DNA of 64,000 nt, from contig NZ_AKCI01000001.1 in assembly GCF_000269605.1 (NCBI RefSeq), positions 310,001 through 374,000 on the forward strand, written 5' to 3'. The notes under the pieces were generated by a model that saw only the letters and a program-made list of their open reading frames with translations, had not been told where the DNA came from and did no database searches. The stretch comes from Scardovia wiggsiae F0424 (GTDB lineage Bacteria; Actinomycetota; Actinomycetes; Actinomycetales; Bifidobacteriaceae). A program made the translations under genes and the position numbers. Positions within the stretch are counted from its first letter, which is position 1. Each line of letters begins with the position of its first letter. Positions 36,567 to 48,624 of the stretch are shown piece after piece.

Positions 36567-37742
36567 CTATCGTGCGCATGGCGGGTGAGCGCTGTGGCAG
36601 ATACCGGATATATCCGTGGAGGAGAGCAGCAAAGTTGCTTTCCCCTCTGCTATGAGGGCGTTGCATCCGGTGTTGTACGGCTTATTATTGTCGCCGGGCG
36701 CAGCATATACATCGCGGTTCATATCGGCCGCCCATGTTGCGCTGTTCAGCGCACCCGACCGATGCCGTGCCTGAGCGACAATAAGCGTCCGTGATAATGA
36801 AGCGATAAGCCTGTTCCTCATAAGGAAACGGAAGCTTTCCGGCAGCGTGTCCGGAGGAAGCTCACTGATAAGCGCCCCATGATGGCTGCATATAGTATCG
36901 AAAAGGTTTGAATTGCACTTCGGGCCACAGGTATTGAGGCCTCCGGCAAATATCGCAACGGTTTTCCCGCACTGGTCGCCGATATCCTGGTATGCGCTTA
37001 ATGCACCCCAATGTGCGCAGGCATCTATCCCCATTGCCCCTCCTGACACTATACAATGCCCATGGAGCGCTGCCTGCCGTGCTGCGTTGAAAGCTGTAGA
37101 CCTGCCATATTCGGTGCAATCCCTTGAACCTACTATGCCAACAGGCGAATCGCAGGATATAAGGGCATTGGGGTCGCCCTTCCCCCATAAACATAGTGGA
37201 GGCGTGCTGTCCGTTATCCGGCAGAGGTCACTGAGCTGGCCAGGCCAGCAGGAACTTCCCGGGGTAATTATCCAATATTCGTTATTCTGCGTAAAATATG
37301 TCCATAATTCCTTCGCCGACAGCCCATTGATCAGGCGCAGCCGTCCGGCCCATCTGCTGAGGGATTCCTTGAATGAAGCTATGGCGCGGTCATGGTTTTT
37401 ATACCGGTGCGTGCAGATGATCTCTTCTATATGCCTGTTCAGGACCGGTGTTAGCCTGGCCGGGTCATCAGCCAGCTGTTTAAGCTGTACAACCATTTCC
37501 TGCGGGCTGATCCTGGGGTCCTTCTGTGCAGCGCATCTTCCTGCGGTCGGCAGCGCGGCAGATACAGCGGGATACTCTGCAGCCAGGGCAGACGATGTGC
37601 CGCTGTATGGTTGGGCCAGTTCATCTGACCGCACTTCAACGGCTGATGATGGGGATATGCCAGTTAGCGCGTACATGATTGCATTTGCAGTGTTGCAGCA
37701 ATAAGCAAGGGTGGCTAAGGCAAGGGCTTCGGGCTGGTTCAT
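36567..37742 (-). CDS. dprA: DNA-processing protein DprA
   Basis: In transformable bacteria DprA loads RecA on incoming single-stranded DNA. 391 residues. The Rossmann-like core shows VGIVGSRDCTEYGRS, HCIVSGGAMGIDACAHWGAL, TVAIFAGGLN and FLMRNRLIASLSRTLIVAQAR with SGALNSATWA. The N-terminal 170 residues are long and divergent with an approximately 50-residue low-complexity insertion. The C-terminal winged-helix domain of some DprAs is absent. The start overlaps the comM stop by ATGA, giving the order yraN-comM-dprA. Confidence 0.92.
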   Translation of the reverse strand: MNQPEALALATLAYCCNTANAIMYALTGISPSSAVEVRSDELAQPYSGTSSALAAEYPAVSAALPTAGRCAAQKDPRISPQEMVVQLKQLADDPARLTPVLNRHIEEIICTHRYKNHDRAIASFKESLSRWAGRLRLINGLSAKELWTYFTQNNEYWIITPGSSCWPGQLSDLCRITDSTPPLCLWGKGDPNALISCDSPVGIVGSRDCTEYGRSTAFNAARQAALHGHCIVSGGAMGIDACAHWGALSAYQDIGDQCGKTVAIFAGGLNTCGPKCNSNLFDTICSHHGALISELPPDTLPESFRFLMRNRLIASLSRTLIVAQARHRSGALNSATWAADMNRDVYAAPGDNNKPYNTGCNALIAEGKATLLLSSTDISGICHSAHPPCAR

Positions 37743-39409
37743 GGTGTTTCTCCGGTCCTCAACCCAATGGCTTCAAGGATATGGCCTTCATCCGGTTGTG
37801 AAGCACCTGCGAGATCGCATAAAGTCCATGCGATCCTCAGTACTCTGTCTGTTCCCCGCATACTCAGTTCCTGCTTTTCTGCGGCTTTCTGCAGATATGC
37901 CATAGCCGTACGCGGGGTGTTCTCGCGCAGCCATCCGCCTGGTGCTGCTGCATTGGTTTTCCATGGGAAACACTCAAATCGCCGGAATGCCCGCTGCCGT
38001 GCTGCTGAAACGCGCTCCCTCATATGCTCTGAAGAGTAATAAAGCCCGTTGAGGGGTTCCGGTCCAGCCTCCTTTTCCTCCCGGGCAAACATGAGCTGTG
38101 TTGTTTCCATATCGGACAGTGTTGGCGCATCAACTTTGATATGTATATCAATGCGGTCCATGATCGGTCCGGAAAGCCTGCCCCAGTATTTATTCCTCTG
38201 GCGCGGAGTGCATGTGCATCGCTGCCCGTTGCCCCAGTTAAAACCACATGGGCACGGGTTGGCAGCCATAATGAGCTGGAACCGGGCCGGGTAAAAAGTG
38301 GTCCCCTTAGATCGTGCGAGGCTGATGACCCCTTCCTCAAGAGGCTCCCGCAGGGACTGCAGGCATTGGGTAGAAAATTCAGGTGCCTCATCCATAAAAA
38401 GGACTCCGTTATGGGCCCGGGTTATTGATCCGGGGCTGGCAAAACCGCTGCCGCCCCCAATAAGGGAAGCAGTGCTTGCGGTGTGATGGGGAGCCTCAAA
38501 CGGCGGGAAAAGGTCATGGATATCTTTATGGAGCGTACCGCACAAAGATTTTATTGAAGCGACTTCCAGTTTCTGTTCTTCAGTAAGCGGAGGCAGTATT
38601 GTAGGAAGCCTTTTAGCAAGCATGGTTTTCCCTGCTCCCGGCGGGCCGGTCATAATCATGTGGTGCCCGCCCGCTGCAGCAGCTTCCAGGGCGCGTTTTG
38701 CCTGGGACTGTCCAATTACCTGGGAGAAGTCAAGCTGTTCTTCCTCTTCGGCGTACCTGTCATCAATAAGCGCGGACAGTGCTTTCCGGCTGCCTGTCTG
38801 TGGAAGGACGCCGGCCCACCGTCTATCCTGTGCGGGATCGGTACAGTCACATAGAGGGCCGTACCTTTTGCGCATCGTTTTCCTTAATGTGCCTGTCGGA
38901 TTGCAGCAGAGGATAAACTGCGCAATATGGCAGATACCGATAATATCCAGGCCCTGCACCAGCTTCGCTTCTTCAATATTATCCTGCGGTACAAAAACTG
39001 TACTAATTCCGCTGTGCTTCGCATACAGAAGCATAGGCAGGATACCGCGCACCGGCATAACGCTGCCGTCAAGGTTCAATTCGCCGACGACCAGGGAATT
39101 GCCGAGGATCTGTGTTTCGATCATTTGGGAGGACGCCAGTATGCTCGCAGCGATAGCAAGATCGAAAGAAGATCCGCTTTTCGGGACTGATGCAGGGGAA
39201 AGATTAACAGTTACACGTGTCTGCGGCCATGTGAACCCGGCGATCATGCATGCTGACTTGACCCTTTCCCTTGCTTCTGCAAGCGATGTGTCGGGCAGCC
39301 CGATGATGGAAAAAGCAGGGAGCCCCGGACTTGTGAATGCTTGGATCTGGATTGTGTACGCTTTGAGCCCCCACAGGCCAATGGAGAAAGATGTTCCTAT
39401 CGGCATCAT
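37739..39409 (-). CDS. comM: ComM/YifB-family Mg-chelatase-like AAA+ helicase
   Basis: Branch-migration helicase that aids integration of transforming DNA in the family's studied members. 556 residues. The N-terminal Lon-protease-like (S16) fold domain is at residues 1 to about 180, then AAA+ with Walker A GPPGAGKTMLAKRLP and Walker B GVLFMDEAPEF. A cysteine cluster CPCG...CTCTP follows, then arginine-finger and C-terminal helical parts (MRGTDRVLRIAWTLCDLA). An approximately 40-residue insertion lies before the AAA+ core. It is joined to yraN by an ATGA overlap. Confidence 0.92.
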   Translation of the reverse strand: MMPIGTSFSIGLWGLKAYTIQIQAFTSPGLPAFSIIGLPDTSLAEARERVKSACMIAGFTWPQTRVTVNLSPASVPKSGSSFDLAIAASILASSQMIETQILGNSLVVGELNLDGSVMPVRGILPMLLYAKHSGISTVFVPQDNIEEAKLVQGLDIIGICHIAQFILCCNPTGTLRKTMRKRYGPLCDCTDPAQDRRWAGVLPQTGSRKALSALIDDRYAEEEEQLDFSQVIGQSQAKRALEAAAAGGHHMIMTGPPGAGKTMLAKRLPTILPPLTEEQKLEVASIKSLCGTLHKDIHDLFPPFEAPHHTASTASLIGGGSGFASPGSITRAHNGVLFMDEAPEFSTQCLQSLREPLEEGVISLARSKGTTFYPARFQLIMAANPCPCGFNWGNGQRCTCTPRQRNKYWGRLSGPIMDRIDIHIKVDAPTLSDMETTQLMFAREEKEAGPEPLNGLYYSSEHMRERVSAARQRAFRRFECFPWKTNAAAPGGWLRENTPRTAMAYLQKAAEKQELSMRGTDRVLRIAWTLCDLAGASQPDEGHILEAIGLRTGETP

Positions 39410-39867
39410 ATCTCCCTGAGGTGTGTTATAGACGGGACGAGCGAATCTTCGAAGGAGATGGCTATGACATCTATGCTTACAGGACGGCGGATCCTTTGCG
39501 GATGCGCTTCGAGCCAGAGTGATGCCGCCCTTTTCAGCCGCATGAGTTTCTGTGGTGTTACTGCTTCAACAGGAGTGCCGAACAGCATGCATCTGCGTGT
39601 TTTTACTTCGATAATAGTTGTATGCGTTTTCCTGCCGTTTTCGTATGGCGAGACCGCTACTATGTCGAGTTCCCCGTATCTGCAGGACCAGTTACGGTCA
39701 AGGATCACGTAACCATGTTCCCTCAGATAGGTACAGGCGATATTTTCTCCATAACGTCCGAGCTCATGAGGCGTCATAGAAGCTATTGGGCTGTGCGTGG
39801 GCCCTTCGCGGTACTTTGCCGGATATACCGCCTTATTGTGCGGCTTTTGCAATACTGGTTGAGTCAT
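39406..39867 (-). CDS. yraN: UPF0102 (YraN) family nuclease-fold protein
   Basis: 153 residues, with about 30 polar residues before the core. The conserved pattern ELGRYGENIACTYLREHGY, then RNWSCRYGELDIVA and IIEVKTRR, is a restriction-endonuclease-like fold with the D...ExK acidic-lysine triad. Function is not established in most bacteria. It is first in the yraN-comM-dprA run, a linkage that recurs widely and suggests DNA processing. Confidence 0.88.
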   Translation of the reverse strand: MTQPVLQKPHNKAVYPAKYREGPTHSPIASMTPHELGRYGENIACTYLREHGYVILDRNWSCRYGELDIVAVSPYENGRKTHTTIIEVKTRRCMLFGTPVEAVTPQKLMRLKRAASLWLEAHPQRIRRPVSIDVIAISFEDSLVPSITHLREI

Positions 39868-40002
39868 ACATCTACTTCACCACAATGCCGGCAGCCAAGG
39901 CGAATTAAAACGGCAATGTGGTCGAATAGGGAACACGCCTCAAAAACCGTTAATCTTGTATGTATATCAATCAGTGGAAAAGTATGATAGCTGTGGAAAG
40001 CT

Positions 40003-40053
40003 GCGGATACGCGCGTAAGGATGATAATACAGGCCTTAGCTTTTGCGTATCCG
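40003..40053 (-). terminator. Hairpin after the pyridoxal kinase gene
   Basis: A perfect 10-bp outer stem GCGGATACGC/GCGTATCCGC and an inner TAAGG/CCTTA pair, 13 bases past the pdxY stop on the minus strand. The T tract is weak, so termination efficiency is uncertain. Confidence 0.55.
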
Positions 40054-40065
40054 CCTGTGCATCAT

Positions 40066-40956
40066 TTACAGATCTGTTAATTCTTTGAGGTTGAGCTCAA
40101 AACTGACACCGCGCTCCTCAAAGTGGGGCTGGTTCCTGGTGGAGACCATAGAATTACGCACGAATTCACCAGCAATATAAGCTGCCTGGGGAAGGGAACG
40201 CCCTGCCATAACTGCCCCGCATAATGCCGAAGCAAAAGCATCGCCGGTCCCGTGGATCATGAATGGAAGCTTTTCATGTGCCAGCTCCTTTTTCTGATCC
40301 ACTCCATCCTGCGCGTTGACGACATAGTTACGAAGTTTGCCGTCACTCCTGTCTATCCCTTTAAGAACAACGTTCTTCGCCCCAAGTTCCAGAAGGTTCC
40401 GGAGGATTTCGTTTACCTGGGGATCGGTAAGATTCTGCCCGGGATACTCTGTCCCGATAAGGATAGAAGCCTCAGTCAGGTTAGGCATGAGGATATCTGC
40501 GCCATCTGCCAGACGGCCCATCGCATCGCATAACTCCTGTGTATATGTCGGGTACCGCTGCCCGCCGTCGCCCATTACCGGATCGACGAGGCGCAATGCC
40601 TGGGGATACTCGCTGTATAAGCGTTTAATGAGATCGACCTGCTCAGCATTGCCAAGGAAACCTGAATAGACCGCATCAAGGCTGACATCCTCTTTCTGCC
40701 ACGCATCAATATAATCAGAAAGGATATCGGTCGTATCATGGAAAGTATAAGTCTTATACCGTGTGTGGGCGGAAAGCAGAGCCGTGGGTACAGGGCAGAC
40801 ATCGCAGCCGGCTGCCGACAGGATAGGGATCGCGGCAGTGAGTGAGCATTTGCCGTAGCCGCACATATCGTGGACTGCAGCAACGCGAGGGATATACAGG
40901 GGATCCCTTGTATACAGGACGGTACCTGGAATATCGGTAATCTGGGATGCAGGCAT
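40066..40956 (-). CDS. pdxY: Pyridoxal/pyridoxamine kinase (PfkB-like)
   Basis: Phosphorylates vitamin B6 vitamers for PLP salvage. 296 residues, GAGGAGG before the ATG. AAVHDMCGYGKCSLTAAIP at the N-terminus, CPVPTALLSAHT and LVDPVMGDGG are signatures of the pyridoxal kinase group, and MIHGTGDAFASALCGAVMAG is the ribokinase-fold ATP/anion-hole region with the catalytic Asp. Exact vitamer preference is not readable. It is monocistronic and divergent from the rRNA operon. Confidence 0.85.
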   Translation of the reverse strand: MPASQITDIPGTVLYTRDPLYIPRVAAVHDMCGYGKCSLTAAIPILSAAGCDVCPVPTALLSAHTRYKTYTFHDTTDILSDYIDAWQKEDVSLDAVYSGFLGNAEQVDLIKRLYSEYPQALRLVDPVMGDGGQRYPTYTQELCDAMGRLADGADILMPNLTEASILIGTEYPGQNLTDPQVNEILRNLLELGAKNVVLKGIDRSDGKLRNYVVNAQDGVDQKKELAHEKLPFMIHGTGDAFASALCGAVMAGRSLPQAAYIAGEFVRNSMVSTRNQPHFEERGVSFELNLKELTDL

Positions 40957-41205
40957 GTAGCCTCCTCAATATTCTGATAGTTAAGTTTTAAAATTTCATT
41001 TCATACATTAGCAAGATGGCTCGCTATTCTCTTTATAAGATATTTTCCGACTGCGGATTTGAATCTGGTTTTATAGGGCTTTTATAGGGTATCGGTACTA
41101 TTGATTTCCTCGGCTGGTTTTCCCTATTGCAGGTTTTCCCGGGGTAGCGATAGGCAGATGTATATCTGAGACGTGTGTTGTGTGGTGTGTGGTGTGCGAC
41201 ACGCC

Positions 41206-41231
41206 GGGGTTGTGTGGGGTGGGGTGGGGGG
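41206..41231 (+). other. G-quadruplex-forming motif in the rRNA leader
   Basis: Four G-runs of at least four (41206-41209, 41216-41219, 41221-41224, 41226-41231) separated by loops of 6, 1 and 1 bases on the non-template strand, so it could form in DNA and in nascent RNA. It lies within an approximately 400-base stretch (41165-41570) that is almost entirely G and T on this strand. Confidence 0.6.
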
Positions 41232-41305
41232 TGTATTGTTTTTTGTTGCTGCCTGTTGGGGTGTGCTTCCTGTGTGGGGGTGTGTTCTGGTGTGTGTGGT
41301 GGTGG

Positions 41306-41323
41306 TTTGAGAACTCAAGAGCG
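41306..41323 (+). promoter_or_regulatory. rRNA leader antitermination-type element
   Basis: TTTGAGAACTCAAGAGCG closely resembles the element that precedes 16S genes in actinobacteria (GTTTGAGAACTCAA...), part of the boxB/boxA antitermination region. A related copy, GTTTGACAACTGGATAGTGG, is in the 16S-23S spacer at 43381-43400. Confidence 0.6.
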
Positions 41324-41374
41324 TGTTTTGTACTACTTTTATGCTTATATGTTTTGTAAGTTGTGGTCTGATTG

Positions 41375-41525
41375 AAGGCTGCGCTCTGCTTGTGTGGTGG
41401 GGTGTGGTTTTTGGTTGGGTTTTTGATTGCCAGTAGAATGCCTGTGCTCTTTTCGTTGGTGGAGGGGGTGTGGGTGTTTGTTTGTGTGAGGCTGCGCTCT
41501 GCTTTGTGGTGGGGTGTGGTTTTGC
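41375..41525 (+). repeat. Direct repeat within the rRNA leader
   Basis: An approximately 36-base unit, beginning AGGCTGCGCTCTGCTT and continuing TGTGGTGGGGTGTGGTTTT, occurs at about 41375-41411 and again at about 41491-41525, with one base difference in length. The copies are separated by about 80 bases. The first copy runs into a possible promoter; the second leads into the 16S gene. Confidence 0.7.
41411..41439 (+). promoter_or_regulatory. Possible rRNA promoter (downstream one)
   Basis: TTGGTT (41411-41416), 17-base spacer, TAGAAT (41434-41439), about 135 bases before the 16S 5' end. A second candidate farther up is TTGAAT (41059-41064), 17 bases, TTATAG (41082-41087). Both are moderate matches. 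The rest of 40957-41573 has no coding potential. Confidence 0.4.
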
Positions 41526-41573
41526 TCGTTGTTTTTTTATTTTTTTGTGGGCCTGTGTTGGGCTTTCTACGGT

Positions 41574-46634
<5,061 letters not shown>

Positions 46635-46753
46635 CCGTACACACACACGCAAACCAACCCTACCAATAGCAACACACAAGACCAACACACTAATCACCCG
46701 CGTCTACTATCCGGTCGCCAACCCACCACCAACAACACAACAGAATATAGTTT
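46635..46753 (+). other. 23S-5S spacer, A/C-rich
   Basis: About 120 bases with long A/C tracts (ACACACACGCAAACCAACCC, CAACACACAAGACC), complementary in composition to the G/T-rich leader and 16S-23S spacer. This fits the 3' arm of the 23S processing stem. No tRNA. Confidence 0.6.
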
Positions 46754-46870
46754 TGTGGCGGTCACAGCCCAGGAGAAACGCCCGGCACCATCCCGAACCC
46801 GGAAGCTAAGCCCTGGCACGGCAATGATACTCCACCCGACAGGGTGCGGGAAAGTAGCACACCGCCACCA
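46754..46870 (+). rRNA. rrf: 5S ribosomal RNA
   Basis: About 117 bases. The terminal helix GTGGCGGT pairs with ACCGCCAC; the internal blocks CCGAACCCGGAAGCTAAG and GGGAAAGTAGCAC are canonical. Confidence 0.95.
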
Positions 46871-46893
46871 CAACACATTACAATATAAGATAT

Positions 46894-46940
46894 AAAATGA
46901 TCCTGGCAGGGAATACAACCTTACCAGGATCATTTTTTAT
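46894..46940 (+). terminator. Terminator of the rRNA operon
   Basis: Stem AAAATGATCCTGG/CCAGGATCATTTT with 17-base loop, then further T residues (CATTTTTTATTT). Strong and suitably placed 24 bases after 5S. Confidence 0.92.
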
Positions 46941-47037
46941 TTCTGCAGTGGTTTAATAAACATGCCGCATATATCTCTGAGCTGGTTATGCGGAGCAGAC
47001 CCATGCAGAAGCGGATACCGGAAAGCGAGTAATCAGA

Positions 47038-47913
47038 ATGGATAATATTGGCACGGATAATGCCAAAGGTTTCAGTGTGCAGGTTATGCAGGCAGGAAAG
47101 GTGTGTGTTTCGCCTTCACTGCCATTCGGCGGTGATGATGCGAGCCTTCTTAGAGGATCGGGGATATTCACCCCAAAAGCAAAACGGCTCTGGCTCCCTG
47201 TCTGTTCTTTTCTCGTGACAACGCCTAAAGGGCGAATTATCGTCGATACGGGCTGGGATAGAAGCATGAGCCCACACGGTGTTATTGATCGTAAAGCACA
47301 GATACGGTCTTTGGATTCATGGCTGCTGTACAAAGTGAATCAGGGGGTAGTTGCCGCAGGAATGACCGTTCCGGAACAGCTTGGGCGGCAGGGGCTCTCG
47401 CCGGAAGATATTGATTATGTAGTCGTGACCCATTTGGATTGTGACCATACTAATGGACTGAGGGGGCTGGCTGCAGCGAAGCATATTATGGTAGCCGCCC
47501 AGGAAATGCAGTATGCGACGGCATTCCCCAATAATCTGGTTCGGTTCCGTAAGAAATGGTGGGAAGGGCTGGATATTGACCTGTATACGTGGAATGATAC
47601 CAACGGTCCGGCGCATCACTCATATGATCTGTTCGGTGACGGCAGTGTCCAGTTCATCAATATCCCAGGCCATACAGACGGTCAGATAGCAGTAAAAGTC
47701 ACTAATAGTGACGGCAAATTTGTACTTCTTTTTGGTGATGGGGGATATTCGTCCAAGTCGTGGGAAGAGATGATAACATCCGGGATATCAACCGATAAAT
47801 CTGCGCAGAAGCATTCTCTTCAGTGGATACGTGATCAGAGCCTGAACCCTGACTGTATAAAATCAATGGCTTGTCACGATCCTGATAATAAGCCGCAGGT
47901 CATTGCATTCTGA
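47038..47913 (+). CDS. Metallo-beta-lactamase-fold hydrolase, N-acyl-homoserine-lactonase-like
   Basis: 291 residues. The zinc motif THLDCDHTNGL (HxDxDH), the second histidine in IPGHTDGQ, the bridging Asp in LLFGDGGYSS and a late His in MACHDPD define a dinuclear site. The sequence between them resembles the AHL lactonase/AttM-AiiA group, which opens lactone rings. A real role in quenching acyl-homoserine-lactone signals is not established for Gram-positives; other lactones are possible. No signal peptide, so cytosolic. The Shine-Dalgarno is weak. It stands alone after the rRNA terminator, convergent with yccF. Confidence 0.82.
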   Translation: MDNIGTDNAKGFSVQVMQAGKVCVSPSLPFGGDDASLLRGSGIFTPKAKRLWLPVCSFLVTTPKGRIIVDTGWDRSMSPHGVIDRKAQIRSLDSWLLYKVNQGVVAAGMTVPEQLGRQGLSPEDIDYVVVTHLDCDHTNGLRGLAAAKHIMVAAQEMQYATAFPNNLVRFRKKWWEGLDIDLYTWNDTNGPAHHSYDLFGDGSVQFINIPGHTDGQIAVKVTNSDGKFVLLFGDGGYSSKSWEEMITSGISTDKSAQKHSLQWIRDQSLNPDCIKSMACHDPDNKPQVIAF

Positions 47914-48036
47914 TTCTTAGGCAGGCAGTGTATCTGATGGGATAAGTTTTCAGGAAAGTACGCAGGGTAAAGCCGGACTGCTGCATGTGCGCCGTGCAGA
48001 TATGTATGTGCAGCCGCAGTCTTTGGATAGGTATCC

Positions 48037-48405
48037 CTAATCAATATTGACGATTTCGGAGCCGAATGGCCAGAAAGCCAAAGCTGCCATCTTAAAGGAC
48101 TGTATGCCGAATGGTATGCCGATAATAGTACAAAAATTGACCAGTCCTGCAAAAACATATATCGCTCCGAGCATCCATCCGAAAGTGAGCGCCCAGATAA
48201 TGTTAAAGATACCCGTGGCCAGGCCGCCGTTATTGATAACGGTTTTCCCGAATGGGGCGAGGGTCAGACCCGCCATCTTGAAACATTGGGTGCCAAAAGG
48301 TATCCCAATGATAGTAATGCACAGGATGCAACCGATAAGGAACCAGAGGATGGCGGTCTCCAGACCTCCGAGGAGGATCCAGAGTATATTGCCCAGTAAA
48401 CGCAT
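48037..48405 (-). CDS. YccF-domain inner-membrane protein
   Basis: 122 residues, two copies of the YccF domain: each has a hydrophobic helix pair ending in a conserved IGIPFG(T/I)Q(C/S)FKMA segment (residues about 33-45 and 93-105). Small predicted membrane proteins of this family are widespread, and their function is unknown. Transcribed in the same direction as the GT39 gene upstream but separated from it by a strong terminator. Confidence 0.88.
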   Translation of the reverse strand: MRLLGNILWILLGGLETAILWFLIGCILCITIIGIPFGTQCFKMAGLTLAPFGKTVINNGGLATGIFNIIWALTFGWMLGAIYVFAGLVNFCTIIGIPFGIQSFKMAALAFWPFGSEIVNID

Positions 48406-48503
48406 AACTATTCCTTTCGCCTGTCTGTTTGTAATTTTACTTTAGCAGAATCCTTGTCGCAATGTGGAGGCTAACGTCATTATCGAGTATGGATGTGGTT
48501 AAG

Positions 48504-48545
48504 ATTTTGGGCGGAAGGCCGGTAATATGGCCTTCCGCCCAAAAT
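48504..48545. terminator. 17-bp perfect hairpin, bidirectional terminator shape
   Basis: ATTTTGGGCGGAAGGCC and its exact complement flank an 8-base loop (ggtaatat). The stem has A/T ends on both sides, so it could stop transcription in either direction; the gene it serves is the GT39 gene on the minus strand, ending 80 bases away. Confidence 0.85.
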
Positions 48546-48624
48546 CTGCAGTTATGCTGGCACTTCATGCATGGAGCAGGGAAAGCGGGCTCGTCTGAGT
48601 CACGGCGCATCAGACAGGGGAGGG

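Noticed and set aside
33027-36575. 19-base near-repeat (TTTTCnCCTGCTATCGTGC) at 33027-33045 and 36557-36575
   Set aside because: One mismatch in 19 over 64 kb is about what chance predicts, and the contexts are unrelated.
36456-36794. 112-codon plus-strand frame spanning the dprA/O-methyltransferase gap
   Set aside because: No ribosome site or family motif; most of it is antisense to the dprA 3' end.
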